This document shows positions 36,808 to 45,316 of a stretch of DNA of 64,000 nt, piece after piece. The notes beneath the pieces are model-generated. The model saw only the letters and a program-made list of their open reading frames with translations, did not search any database and was not told the DNA's origin. Source of the stretch: Pseudomonas sp. 14P_8.1_Bac3 (GTDB taxonomy: Bacteria > Pseudomonadota > Gammaproteobacteria > Pseudomonadales > Pseudomonadaceae); the NCBI RefSeq assembly GCF_025466085.1, contig NZ_JANLOD010000048.1, positions 1-64,000 on the forward strand, written 5' to 3'. A program made the translations under genes and the position numbers. Position 1 is the first letter of the stretch. Every line of letters begins with the position of its first letter.

Positions 36808-38469
36808 ATGGATCGATACGCGTCGCGCGAATGGCTCCCACATGAAAAGCCTTCCTTGCCGGGCTCGCCATCGACCCCATTACACTCAAATCCCATGCGT
36901 TTCGCCTACGGGGCAGTCGGCTTGCTGGTAGCCATTACCGGTGGGCTGGGCAACGCGCTGGTCACGGCTAATCTGCAATTTCTTCAGGGTGCATTGGGGG
37001 CCACCACAGCGGAAATGGCCTGGTTGCCGGCAGCCTATGTCATGACCAATGTCTCGATGAATCTGCTGCTGGTCAAATTCCGCCAGGAATTCGGACTGCG
37101 TGCGTTCACCGAAGTGTTCCTGCTGCTTTACGCGTTGGTGACCTTTGCCCATCTATTCGTCAACGACCTGAATTCGGCTATCGCCGTACGGGCGGCGCAC
37201 GGGATGGTTGGCGCGGCTCTGAGCTCCCTGGGGCTGTACTACATGATCCAGGCCTTCCCGGCGAAGTGGCGGATGAAAGCTTTGGTGCTCGGGCTGGGCG
37301 CATCTCAGTTGGCCTTGCCATTGGCACGGATTTTTTCTGAAGATCTGCTGCAGATCGCCGAATGGCGCGGCCTGTACCTGTTCGAGCTGGGTCTGGCAAT
37401 GACGGCGCTGGGATGTGTGCTCATGCTCAAACTGCCACCGGGGGATCGTTTCAAGACCTTCGAGCCGCTGGATTTTCTGACCTTCGCTATCATGTCCGGC
37501 GGGGTGGCGCTGCTGTGTGCGGTGCTGTCGCTTGGGCGCATTGACTGGTGGCTGGAGGCACCGTGGATCGGCATCGCCCTGGCGGCGTCGATTGCGCTGA
37601 TCGTTGCCGGGCTGGCCATCGAGCATAACCGCAGCAACCCTTTGCTGATGACGCGCTGGTTAGGCAGTGGCGTGGCGATTCGAATGACCCTGGCGGTGAT
37701 CTTGATTCGTATGGTCACGTCCGAGCAGTCCACCGGTGCGGTGGGGTTTCTGCAGGCATTGAACATGAGCAACGAGCAGATGCGCAGCTTGTATTACGTC
37801 ATGTTGCTGGGGGCTGTGTCGGGGCTAGCCGCCAGCGCCCTGACGATCAATCCGCAGCATCTGTTCATGCCACTGATTGTTTCACTGGTATTGATGGCCA
37901 CCGGCTCATTCATGGACTGTTCGTCGAGCAACCTGACCCGTCCGGAGCAGATGTACCTGAGTCAATTTCTACTGGCTTTCGGCGGGACGTTTTTTCTCGG
38001 GCCGACCATGGTGCTTGGCACCCGTAATGTAATGACGAACCCACGGAATCTGGTGAGCTTTTCGGTGTTGTTCGGGATTTGCAATAACCTTGGGGGCCTG
38101 ATTGGATCAGCGTTACTTGGCACCTTTCAGATCGTGCGGGAAAAATTTCATTCCAGCGTCATCGTCGAGCAGTTGACGACGCTCAACCCGTTGGTACTCA
38201 GCAGGGTGCAAAGCGGCGGTGCGGCTTACAGCGGAATCATTTTCGACCCGTCGCTGCGCACCAACGTCGGGACCCGGGTGCTATCTGCAGCGGCAACTCG
38301 AGAAGCCAATATACTGGCCTACAACGATGTGTTCATTCTGATCGGCAGCATCGCGATACTGACCATGATCTGGATTTTTATCCGTAGTCTGGTGCTGTGG
38401 AACGCTAATAGGGCCTCTATTGATGGTGCCCGCACTTCCGACCCTCGCAGTGGCGCCTCCACACAATGA
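36808..38469 (+). CDS. MFS efflux transporter (DHA2/EmrB-like)
   Basis: A 553-residue inner-membrane protein with about 14 hydrophobic helices beginning near residue 32 (AYGAVGLLVAITGGLGNAL), typical of EmrB-type drug:H+ antiporters. NLQFLQGALGATTAEMAWLPAAYVM matches the first extracellular loop and helix 2 of the family. The ATG at 36808 follows TAGGAG; a longer reading from 36751 lacks a ribosome site. It overlaps the HlyD-type gene by ATGA, so the two form one efflux system. The substrate is unknown. Confidence 0.88.
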   Translation: MDRYASREWLPHEKPSLPGSPSTPLHSNPMRFAYGAVGLLVAITGGLGNALVTANLQFLQGALGATTAEMAWLPAAYVMTNVSMNLLLVKFRQEFGLRAFTEVFLLLYALVTFAHLFVNDLNSAIAVRAAHGMVGAALSSLGLYYMIQAFPAKWRMKALVLGLGASQLALPLARIFSEDLLQIAEWRGLYLFELGLAMTALGCVLMLKLPPGDRFKTFEPLDFLTFAIMSGGVALLCAVLSLGRIDWWLEAPWIGIALAASIALIVAGLAIEHNRSNPLLMTRWLGSGVAIRMTLAVILIRMVTSEQSTGAVGFLQALNMSNEQMRSLYYVMLLGAVSGLAASALTINPQHLFMPLIVSLVLMATGSFMDCSSSNLTRPEQMYLSQFLLAFGGTFFLGPTMVLGTRNVMTNPRNLVSFSVLFGICNNLGGLIGSALLGTFQIVREKFHSSVIVEQLTTLNPLVLSRVQSGGAAYSGIIFDPSLRTNVGTRVLSAAATREANILAYNDVFILIGSIAILTMIWIFIRSLVLWNANRASIDGARTSDPRSGASTQ

Positions 38470-39632
38470 CCGAACCGACAACCACGACAACCAATGCCAT
38501 CGCTTCCACGCTCGAAGGCGAACAGCCATCCACTGACCCGGCCACCGCGCCGCGGTCGCTGCGGGTTCGCATTCTGTCCTCCATGATCTTCGCCTCGGTT
38601 GCCATCATTGGCATACTGGTGGTGCTCTATGCCTGGCAGCTACCACCCTTCAGCAGCGCCATCGAGAGTACCGAAAATGCCGTAGTGCGTGGCCAGATCA
38701 CCATTATCGGGCCGCAACTCAGTGGTTATGTGTTTGAAGTACCGGTGCAGGACTTTCAACTCGTCAAGGCAGGGGACTTGCTGGTGCGCCTCGATGACCG
38801 GATCTACAAGCAACGATTGAACCAGTCGCTGGCACAACTCGAACAGCAAAAAGCCGCGTTGGCCAATAATCTACAGCAGCGCAAGAGTGCCGAGGCCACC
38901 ATCATCCAGAAGCAGGCGGCTATCGCTAACAGCGATGCGCAGGCGCGTAAGACCCAGGCTGACCTGGGCCGTAATGAAGAATTGATCCGTGACGGATCGG
39001 TGTCCCGTCGTGAACTGGACGTGACTCGCGCCGCTAATGCCCAGGCAGTTGCGGCGCTGGCCGAGACCCGTTCGGCACTGGAAATTTCCAGGCAAGACTT
39101 GCAGACCGTGATTGTCAACCGGGCCTCACTGGAAGCGTCGGTCCTCAATGCCGAAGCCGCAGTGGAATTGGCGCGTATCGACCTGGACAATACCCGCGTG
39201 ACGGCACCGCGCGACGGTCAGTTGGGGCAGATCGGCGTACGCTTGGGCGCGTACGTCAACTCGGGGGCGCAATTGATGGCACTGGTGCCTGATACGCTCT
39301 GGGTGATTGCGAACATGAAGGAGACACAGATGGATAAAGTCCGTATCGGTCAGCCGGTTTCTTTTACCGTCGATGCCCTGAACCACCTCCAATTGCGTGG
39401 TCATGTGCAGCGTATCTCGCCGGCCACCGGTTCCGAATTTGCGCTGCTGCAGTCGGACAATGCCACCGGCAACTTCGTCAAGATCGCCCAGCGTGTCCCG
39501 GTGCGCATCACCGTGGACCCGGATCAGGCCGAGATAAAGCGCTTGCGGCCGGGGATGTCGGTGGTTGTAAGTATCGATACCCGAAATGGGGAGGAGGGTG
39601 ACCGAGGGGAGGCTGCTGCATCGCATCCCTGA
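38466..39632 (+). CDS. HlyD/EmrA-type membrane fusion protein
   Basis: A 388-residue periplasmic adaptor. One membrane helix (about 41-61, FASVAIIGILVVLYAW), first half of a lipoyl domain (VRGQITIIGPQLSGYVFEVPV), a coiled-coil hairpin of about 90 residues rich in Gln, Ala and Leu (SLAQLEQQKAALANNL onward), second lipoyl half (APRDGQLGQIGVRLG) and a beta-barrel domain. It would connect the MFS pump at 36808 to an outer-membrane channel not encoded nearby. Confidence 0.92.
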   Translation: MTEPTTTTTNAIASTLEGEQPSTDPATAPRSLRVRILSSMIFASVAIIGILVVLYAWQLPPFSSAIESTENAVVRGQITIIGPQLSGYVFEVPVQDFQLVKAGDLLVRLDDRIYKQRLNQSLAQLEQQKAALANNLQQRKSAEATIIQKQAAIANSDAQARKTQADLGRNEELIRDGSVSRRELDVTRAANAQAVAALAETRSALEISRQDLQTVIVNRASLEASVLNAEAAVELARIDLDNTRVTAPRDGQLGQIGVRLGAYVNSGAQLMALVPDTLWVIANMKETQMDKVRIGQPVSFTVDALNHLQLRGHVQRISPATGSEFALLQSDNATGNFVKIAQRVPVRITVDPDQAEIKRLRPGMSVVVSIDTRNGEEGDRGEAAASHP

Positions 39633-40000
39633 CACGGCGCTCGAACAGGGCGTCGAGTCTGCACGTAGCTCCATGAAAAAGAGATATTTTCGGTGACTCG
39701 GGCCTTTGAGCCACAAGGATACTGAAATGAGTGTTTTGATCATTGGACCCATGGCTGGTCGCAGCGGGCGCAGAGGTATGGCGTCATGATGACGCTGTAG
39801 AAACAGATTTCAGCTGTTCTGTTGTGTCAGGGCAGGATGATGATTTGCTAGACCTGTGGTCTGAAGAGGCCGAAGCGGGCCTTTAACAGTGGCCAAAACC
39901 AATCAAAACGGGAGTAATTTCAAAGTCGGGGAACAGATGGGGGTACAGAAAGCCCAGAAAGCAAAAAGGCCCCATAAAATGGGGCCTTTCGGTGCGAATA
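39633..40000. other. Gene-poor stretch downstream of tRNA-Ser
   Basis: About 370 bp between the HlyD-type gene and the tRNA 3' end. It holds a short inverted repeat GCGTCAT-G-ATGACGC (39781-39795) and the tRNA terminator. The short reading frame at 39889-40110 crosses the tRNA and is not credible. No integrase gene or repeat of the tRNA 3' end was seen. Confidence 0.5.
39963..39989 (-). terminator. Rho-independent terminator of tRNA-Ser
   Basis: AAAGGCCCCAT and ATGGGGCCTTT form an 11-bp stem with a 3-nt loop. On the minus strand it is followed by TTTTT and lies 12 bp beyond the tRNA CCA end. Confidence 0.85.
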
Positions 40001-40088
40001 TGGCGGAGGCGATGGGATTCGAACTCATGGACCTGTTACAGTCGACGGTTTTCAAGACCGTTGCCTTAAACCACTCGGCCACACCTCC
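40001..40088 (-). tRNA. tRNA-Ser(TGA)
   Basis: An 88-nt serine tRNA including encoded CCA. The acceptor stem is GGAGGTG paired with CGCCTCC, the D arm GCCGAGTGG..AAGGC is present, the anticodon loop CTTGAAA carries TGA, and the long variable arm is GACTGTAACAGGTC. The T arm has the loop TTCGAAT, but its stem ATGAG/CCCAT contains an A-C mismatch (40025 with 40015). The gene is otherwise normal. Confidence 0.95.
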
Positions 40089-40211
40089 GTTTGCGTTGCG
40101 GGCGCCATAATACCTGAATGAAACACACTGTCAAACTCTCTGCATAGCTTGTTACAGAGCGTCTGTTATGATCTTTGCGACTGAACGTTTCAAACCAACA
40201 GGAGTGTCGCC

Positions 40212-40883
40212 ATGCGCGAACAGGATTACGCAGTTAATAACAGCGTGCAGGCTGAGCAGCTAGAGGTTAGCCGCGTCCTGCGCAACACTTACGGCCTATT
40301 GGCCCTCACCCTCGCATTCAGCGGCGTGATGGCGTTTGTTGCCCAGCAGATGCGTGTCGGCTACCCGAATGTCTTCGTGGTGCTGATCGGTTTCTATGGC
40401 CTTTTCTTCCTCACCAACAAACTCCGCGATTCCGCGTGGGGCCTGGTGTCGGCGTTTGCCCTGACCGGTTTCATGGGTTTCCTGCTCGGCCCGATCCTCA
40501 ACCGCTACCTGGGCATGCAGGGCGGCGCGGAAGTCGTGAGTTCGGCCTTCGCCATGACGGCGCTGGTGTTCGGCGGCCTGTCGGCCTATGTACTGATCAC
40601 TCGTAAAGACATGAGCTTCCTCGGCGGCTTCATCACCGCAGGTTTCTTCGTGTTGCTGGGTGCGACGCTGGCAAGCTTCTTCTTCCAGATCAGCGGCCTG
40701 CAACTGGCGATCAGCGCAGGTTTCGTGCTGTTCTCGTCGGTCTGCATTCTGTTCCAGACCAGCGCCATCATTCAGGGCGGCGAGCGTAACTACATCATGG
40801 CGACCATCAGCCTGTATGTATCGATCTACAACCTGTTCATCAGCTTGTTGCAGATCTTTGGCATCATGAGCCGCGATGATTAA
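40212..40883 (+). CDS. Bax inhibitor-1/YccA family inner-membrane protein
   Basis: A 223-residue protein with seven hydrophobic helices from about residue 26 to 218, the BI-1/YccA fold. VLRNTYGLLALTLAFSGVMAF is the usual N-terminal segment, and the C-terminal SLYVSIYNLFISLLQIFGI helix with the final acidic DD is typical of the YccA type. E. coli YccA modulates FtsH proteolysis. CAGGAG precedes the ATG. It is monocistronic with its own terminator. Confidence 0.92.
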   Translation: MREQDYAVNNSVQAEQLEVSRVLRNTYGLLALTLAFSGVMAFVAQQMRVGYPNVFVVLIGFYGLFFLTNKLRDSAWGLVSAFALTGFMGFLLGPILNRYLGMQGGAEVVSSAFAMTALVFGGLSAYVLITRKDMSFLGGFITAGFFVLLGATLASFFFQISGLQLAISAGFVLFSSVCILFQTSAIIQGGERNYIMATISLYVSIYNLFISLLQIFGIMSRDD

Positions 40884-40901
40884 TCGTCGAGCTTGAAATG
40901 G

Positions 40902-40926
40902 AAAAACCCGCGAAAGCGGGTTTTTT
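40902..40926 (+). terminator. Rho-independent terminator after the BI-1 gene
   Basis: AAAACCCGC and GCGGGTTTT pair around GAAA, followed by more T residues. Confidence 0.9.
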
Positions 40927-40950
40927 CTTGCCTGCGATTTGAGTAAAGCC

Positions 40951-41409
40951 TTACGCCATCGGCGGTAATCGGCGCTTGACCGGCGTTTTCTTGACGATGG
41001 CGGTGTTGGTTTCGGCGTGGCTATTGAGGCGGTCGAGCAGGGTATCCAGCTGTTCCATCGAGCGCACGTGCAGGCGGGCGATGAAGCAGTCGTCGCCGGT
41101 AACTTTGTCGCACTCCGTAAATTCTGCAATGGCCTGGATTTGCCGTTCTACTTCCTGCAACTGCCCCGGTAGCGGGCGGATGCGCACGATGGCCTGCAAT
41201 TGATAGCCGAAACACTTGGGATCGATCTCGACGGTGTAGCCCTTGAGCACGCCGCGTTCTTCGAGGCGGCGTAGACGCTCGGCAACGCTGGGCGAGGACA
41301 GGCCGCTGAGGTTCGCCAAGGCCTTGAGCGAGCGCCGTGAGTCCTCCATCAACGCCTTGATCAGCACCTGGTCGATATCGTCAGTCATGGCGCAACCCCT
41401 GTAAGGCAA
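40951..41409 (-). CDS. Lrp/AsnC family transcriptional regulator
   Basis: A 152-residue Lrp-type regulator. The HTH spans about 20-55 (DSRRSLKALANLSGLSSPSVAERLRRLEERGVLKGY) and the RAM ligand-binding domain about 70-145 (AIVRIRPLPGQL onward, with CDKVTGDDCFIARLHV). It is divergent from the DMT transporter gene at 41521, a common Lrp-exporter arrangement, so it probably controls that gene in response to an amino acid or similar metabolite (inference). The shorter start MTDDIDQVL, seven residues in, is equally possible. Confidence 0.92.
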   Translation of the reverse strand: MPYRGCAMTDDIDQVLIKALMEDSRRSLKALANLSGLSSPSVAERLRRLEERGVLKGYTVEIDPKCFGYQLQAIVRIRPLPGQLQEVERQIQAIAEFTECDKVTGDDCFIARLHVRSMEQLDTLLDRLNSHAETNTAIVKKTPVKRRLPPMA

Positions 41410-41520
41410 TTAGTCGAAAGTGCCTTTATAAAAAAGGCAGATGCCGAGTTTAGCCTGCTTTTTGCGCTGGAGAAGCCCCCCGGCGGATTGGCATACTTTG
41501 CGCTCACACACAGGAGTCTG

Positions 41521-42417
41521 ATGATGGACACAACAATTCGTCGCGGGTCATTCGAGATGACCGCCGCCATGCTGATTTCCGGGACCATTGGCTGGTTCGT
41601 GCTGGTGTCCGGGCAACCGGTGCTGGACGTAGTGTTCTGGCGTTGCGTGTTCGGTGCCGGCACGTTGTTGCTGATTTGCGCGGCGTTTGGCTTCCTGCGT
41701 CCAGGCATCCTGACCCGCACCACGTTCCTGCTGGCGGTGGTCAGCGGCGTGGCGATTGTCGGCAACTGGGTGCTGTTGTTTGCCTCTTATTCCCGCGCCT
41801 CGATTGCCATCGGCACGGCGGTGTACAACGTTCAGCCATTTATGCTGGTCGGGCTCGCCGCGCTGTTCCTCAACGAAAAAATCACCCTGCAGAAGCTGTT
41901 CTGGCTGGGCGTTTCGTTTCTCGGCATGCTGGCGATCGTCAGTGCTCACGGGCAACAGGGCGAGAGCGGGAATGATTACCTGACGGGCATCGCGCTGGCG
42001 CTGGGGGCTGCGCTTCTTTATGCGATTGCGGCGCTGATCATCAAGCGCCTGACCGGCACGCCACCGCACCTGATCGCGCTGATCCAGGTCAGCACCGGCG
42101 TGCTGTTGCTCGCGCCGTTCGCGCACGTTTCCGCGCTGCCGCAAGCGCCGGGTGCCTGGGCCAGCCTGGTGACCCTCGGCATCGTTCACACGGGCGTGAT
42201 GTACGTATTGTTGTACGGCGCGATTCAAAAACTGCCGACCGCCCTGACTGGCGCGTTGTCGTTCATCTACCCGATTGCGGCGATTTTCGTCGACTGGTTC
42301 GCCTTCGGCCATCGCCTGGATACCTTGCAATGGATCGGTGTCGCAGCGATTCTGCTGGCCGCCGCTGGCATGCAACAAGGCTGGAGCCTGAAGTTTCGGC
42401 GGCCAGTGACACCATGA
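41521..42417 (+). CDS. DMT family (EamA) transporter
   Basis: A 298-residue protein with ten membrane helices in two EamA repeats (about 8-140 and 150-290). TVRR..GSFEMTAAMLISGTIGW opens the first and LTGALSFIYPIAAIFVDWFAFG is the conserved last-but-one segment. The start at 41521 follows CAGGAGTCTG; an earlier in-frame ATG at 41488 lacks a site. Probable exporter of amino acids or metabolites, regulated by the divergent Lrp protein. Confidence 0.9.
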   Translation: MMDTTIRRGSFEMTAAMLISGTIGWFVLVSGQPVLDVVFWRCVFGAGTLLLICAAFGFLRPGILTRTTFLLAVVSGVAIVGNWVLLFASYSRASIAIGTAVYNVQPFMLVGLAALFLNEKITLQKLFWLGVSFLGMLAIVSAHGQQGESGNDYLTGIALALGAALLYAIAALIIKRLTGTPPHLIALIQVSTGVLLLAPFAHVSALPQAPGAWASLVTLGIVHTGVMYVLLYGAIQKLPTALTGALSFIYPIAAIFVDWFAFGHRLDTLQWIGVAAILLAAAGMQQGWSLKFRRPVTP

Positions 42418-43494
42418 TCAGATATTCCAGCGCGGCGCGGTTTTAGCCAGGCGCTGGCGCATCTCGCTGATATTGCTGAGCATCTGCCGGATCAACAATC
42501 GGTAGCCGTCCAGCGGGTTATAGACGGGTGCATCCAGATTCGAATCGAGCGGTAGCGCCAAGGGCCGATTTAGCCGCAGGGATGCACCGGATTTCAGCGC
42601 CCGCGTCATCCCTACCAGCTGCACGCGAATCAATCGATGCTCCGCTTTCAACGCCGATTGCAGATTAGCCATCGCGTCAGGGTCACTCACATCGGGGCGG
42701 GTGTTGCCGAGAATTTCCAGGGTGCTGACGCACATCCGCAAATGACGCTGGATGGCATCGAGTTCGGTCATGGAGATCTTCACTTCCTTGGACACCGACG
42801 GCATCAGCGAACGCAACTGCACCATCACCGTGTTCAGGCGATTCATCAGTTTCACGTGTTCGTCATCGGTGACGGGCAGGCCGTTGATGATCCGGCCATA
42901 CAGCGTCGCGCAATCGCGCAGCGCATCGGCCAGGTTGTAGCGCCAGGAATACACCGCGTACAGCGGCAGGGCGAAGGAAAACGCCAGGGCCAGGGCGATG
43001 CCGATCAGGATATCCACCCCGCGCCACAGCCCGTCGCTCATCGGGTTGTCGCCATGCCCGGCGACGATGAACACCGTGATCCCTGCCAGCAACGCGGTGT
43101 AGCCACCTTTACCGATGGCGTGATACGAAAAGAATCCGCACACCACCGACATCATGAAATAGGTCAGCCAAGGCAACCCGAGCCAGGTCTGTTGCGCGAC
43201 CAGCAGCAAACCAATACCGGCGCCAAGCAACGTGCCGATGGCGCGCTCGGCGGCTTTTTTGCCGATGTTGCCGTGGTGCTGCAAGCCGCCGATCACCACC
43301 AGCATGGTCACCGACGCCCACTCACCGTGGGGCAGATGGATACCGGTGGTCAGCAGGATCGTCGCCAGCAACCCCAACGATACGCGCACCGCGTGAATCA
43401 GTTTGGCATAGCGATAGCGCCGGTACGGGTCCAGTAACGGAAGCAGTAACCGGCGCAGCAGGGGTGGCAGTCGTTGGGCTCTGGATGTACTCAG
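42418..43494 (-). CDS. FUSC family inner-membrane protein
   Basis: A fusaric-acid-resistance/YccS-like (FUSC) protein, half-size at about 358 residues. After a basic N-terminus come five to six helices (RVSLGLLATILLTTG, HGEWASVTMLVVIGGLQ to SFALPLYAVYSW) and a soluble C-terminal domain from about residue 190. The conventional start would be GTG at 43389, but that has no ribosome site. A CTG at 43494 has GAGGACA correctly spaced and adds 35 residues (MSTSRAQRLPPLLRR.., LLDPYRRYRYAKLIHA) that look native, so I prefer it. It follows the aldehyde dehydrogenase gene directly, with its ribosome site overlapping that stop codon. Confidence 0.8.
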   Translation of the reverse strand: MSTSRAQRLPPLLRRLLLPLLDPYRRYRYAKLIHAVRVSLGLLATILLTTGIHLPHGEWASVTMLVVIGGLQHHGNIGKKAAERAIGTLLGAGIGLLLVAQQTWLGLPWLTYFMMSVVCGFFSYHAIGKGGYTALLAGITVFIVAGHGDNPMSDGLWRGVDILIGIALALAFSFALPLYAVYSWRYNLADALRDCATLYGRIINGLPVTDDEHVKLMNRLNTVMVQLRSLMPSVSKEVKISMTELDAIQRHLRMCVSTLEILGNTRPDVSDPDAMANLQSALKAEHRLIRVQLVGMTRALKSGASLRLNRPLALPLDSNLDAPVYNPLDGYRLLIRQMLSNISEMRQRLAKTAPRWNI

Positions 43495-43505
43495 GCTGGC
43501 TGTCC

Positions 43506-45131
43506 TCAGAAGATGTAATCGGTGGTCAGGAAACTCGAGCTGCGTCCGCTGATGATCTCGCTGATCAGCTCTTTGTTGGTCTCCTGGAACTTGGTCGCGA
43601 CCAGCGTACGAATCGAGAACACCCGCAACGCATCATGTACCGACAATGTGCCTTCCGCCGAGTTCTTGCGGCCGTTGAACGGGTAGGTGTCCGGACCGCG
43701 CTGGCACTGGGCGTTGAGGTTGATCCGCCCGACCTGGTTGGCGAAGGTGTCCACCAGCCTGCCGACGGCGACCGGGTTGGTGCCGAAGATGCTCAGTTGC
43801 TGGCCGAAGTCCGATTCCAGGACGTAATCGATTACCGTGTCCAGATGCCGATAAGGCACGATCGGCACCACCGGGCCGAATTGCTCTTCCTGATAGACGC
43901 GCATCTGCGGCGTCACCGGGAACAGCACTGCGGGGTAGAAGAACGACGCGCGGGCCTCGCCGCCATTGGGGTTCACCACGCGGGCGCCCTTGCTGACGGC
44001 ATCCGCGACCAGCGCGTGCAGATAATCGACCTTGCCCGACTCCGGCAACGGCGTCAGGGCCACGCCGCTTTCCCAGGGCATGCCGGGTTTGAGCGTGGCG
44101 AGTTTTGCGTTGAATTTGTCGATGAAGGCCTCGACCACCTCTTCGTGGACGAAGAGAATTTTCAGCGCGGTGCAGCGCTGGCCGTTGAACGACAACGAGC
44201 CGGTGACCGCTTCGCTCACCGCGTTGTCCAGGTCCACCTCAGGCAACACGATGCCGGGGTTCTTCGCATCCAGGCCCAGCGCGGCGCGCAGGCGGTGGGG
44301 TTTCGGGTGGAGTTTTTTCAGGTCGCTGGCGGCTTTGTTGGTGCCGATGAAGGCGAAGATATCGATCTTGCCGCTGGCCATCAGCGCGCTGACCGTTTCG
44401 CGGCCGCTGCCGTAGATCACGTTGATCACCCCGGCCGGGAAGCTGACGCGGAATGCCTCCAGCAACGGACGGATCAGCAGCACCCCGAGCTTGGCCGGTT
44501 TGAACACCACGGTGTTGCCCATGATCAGCGCCGGAATCAGCGTGGTGAAGGTCTCGTTCAGCGGATAATTATAAGGCCCCATGCACAGCGCCACTCCCAG
44601 CGGAACGCGGCGGATCTGGCCCAGCGTGTCCTGCTCCAGCTCGAAACGGCTGGAGCGGCGATCGAGTTCCTTGAGCGCGTTGATGGTGTCGACGATGTAG
44701 TCGCAGGTGCGGTCGAATTCCTTTTCCGAGTCCTTGAGGTTCTTGCCGATCTCCCACATCAGCAACTTGACCACGGCTTCGCGCTGCTCGCGCATATGCC
44801 GGAGGAACGTTTCGACGTGCTGGATGCGATCGGCCACGCGCATGGTCGGCCACAGGCCCTGGCCGCGGTCATAGGCGCGCACGGCGGCGTCGAGGGCAGT
44901 CAGTGCAGTCTCGGCGTCGAGCAAGGGGGTGCTGCCGAGGATCACTTGCTCGTCGCCGTTTTCACCGGTCAGGTACACCGGGCTGCGGACTTGGGCAAGG
45001 GGGCCTGACCAGGTTTTCAGTTCGCCGTCGACCAGGTATTCACGTTGCTCGGTCGAGCCGTCGAGGCGGTATTTTTCCGGGATGTCGCTGGAGTCGGGAA
45101 ACAGGTTGCCAAGGATAGTTGCTGTGGTCAT
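43506..45131 (-). CDS. Aldehyde dehydrogenase, NADP-dependent glyceraldehyde-3-phosphate dehydrogenase-like
   Basis: A 541-residue ALDH-superfamily enzyme of the non-phosphorylating GAPDH (GapN/ALDH11) type. The catalytic asparagine is in MGPYNYPLNE and the nucleophile in FNGQRCTALK. The usual glutamate motif (E-L-G-G-K) is replaced by LGLDAKNPGIVL, so the general base is either the Asp or absent. It has an N-terminal extension of about 40 residues before the fold. If active as GapN it would oxidise glyceraldehyde-3-phosphate to 3-phosphoglycerate with NADP. The FUSC gene follows in the same direction. Confidence 0.85.
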   Translation of the reverse strand: MTTATILGNLFPDSSDIPEKYRLDGSTEQREYLVDGELKTWSGPLAQVRSPVYLTGENGDEQVILGSTPLLDAETALTALDAAVRAYDRGQGLWPTMRVADRIQHVETFLRHMREQREAVVKLLMWEIGKNLKDSEKEFDRTCDYIVDTINALKELDRRSSRFELEQDTLGQIRRVPLGVALCMGPYNYPLNETFTTLIPALIMGNTVVFKPAKLGVLLIRPLLEAFRVSFPAGVINVIYGSGRETVSALMASGKIDIFAFIGTNKAASDLKKLHPKPHRLRAALGLDAKNPGIVLPEVDLDNAVSEAVTGSLSFNGQRCTALKILFVHEEVVEAFIDKFNAKLATLKPGMPWESGVALTPLPESGKVDYLHALVADAVSKGARVVNPNGGEARASFFYPAVLFPVTPQMRVYQEEQFGPVVPIVPYRHLDTVIDYVLESDFGQQLSIFGTNPVAVGRLVDTFANQVGRINLNAQCQRGPDTYPFNGRKNSAEGTLSVHDALRVFSIRTLVATKFQETNKELISEIISGRSSSFLTTDYIF

Positions 45132-45316
45132 GTCGCTACTCCATGTGATGTCAGCCAGGCGCTGGCGGCTTGCCGTTCAGCTTCACTTCAGAGGTTATAC
45201 GCCTTATTGCCCCGGTTTTTTAAGTCCCGATTTGATCATCCGGCGATCTTTTGACCTGAGGACACACAACGACCCGTGCGGCGGGTAAACTTCGCGCTCT
45301 TTCTTAAGGAGTTCCT

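Noticed and set aside
39633..40100. tRNA-Ser as attachment site of an integrated island
   Set aside because: No integrase gene and no second copy of the tRNA 3' end were seen in the window; the catabolic island lies more than 5 kb away with ordinary genes between.
39889..40110. Short open frame across tRNA-Ser
   Set aside because: It runs through the tRNA and its terminator, and its product is a translation of those RNAs.
43464..45008. 514-residue open frame antisense to the aldehyde dehydrogenase
   Set aside because: Mirror frame of a conserved enzyme; composition is typical of antisense frames in high-GC DNA.
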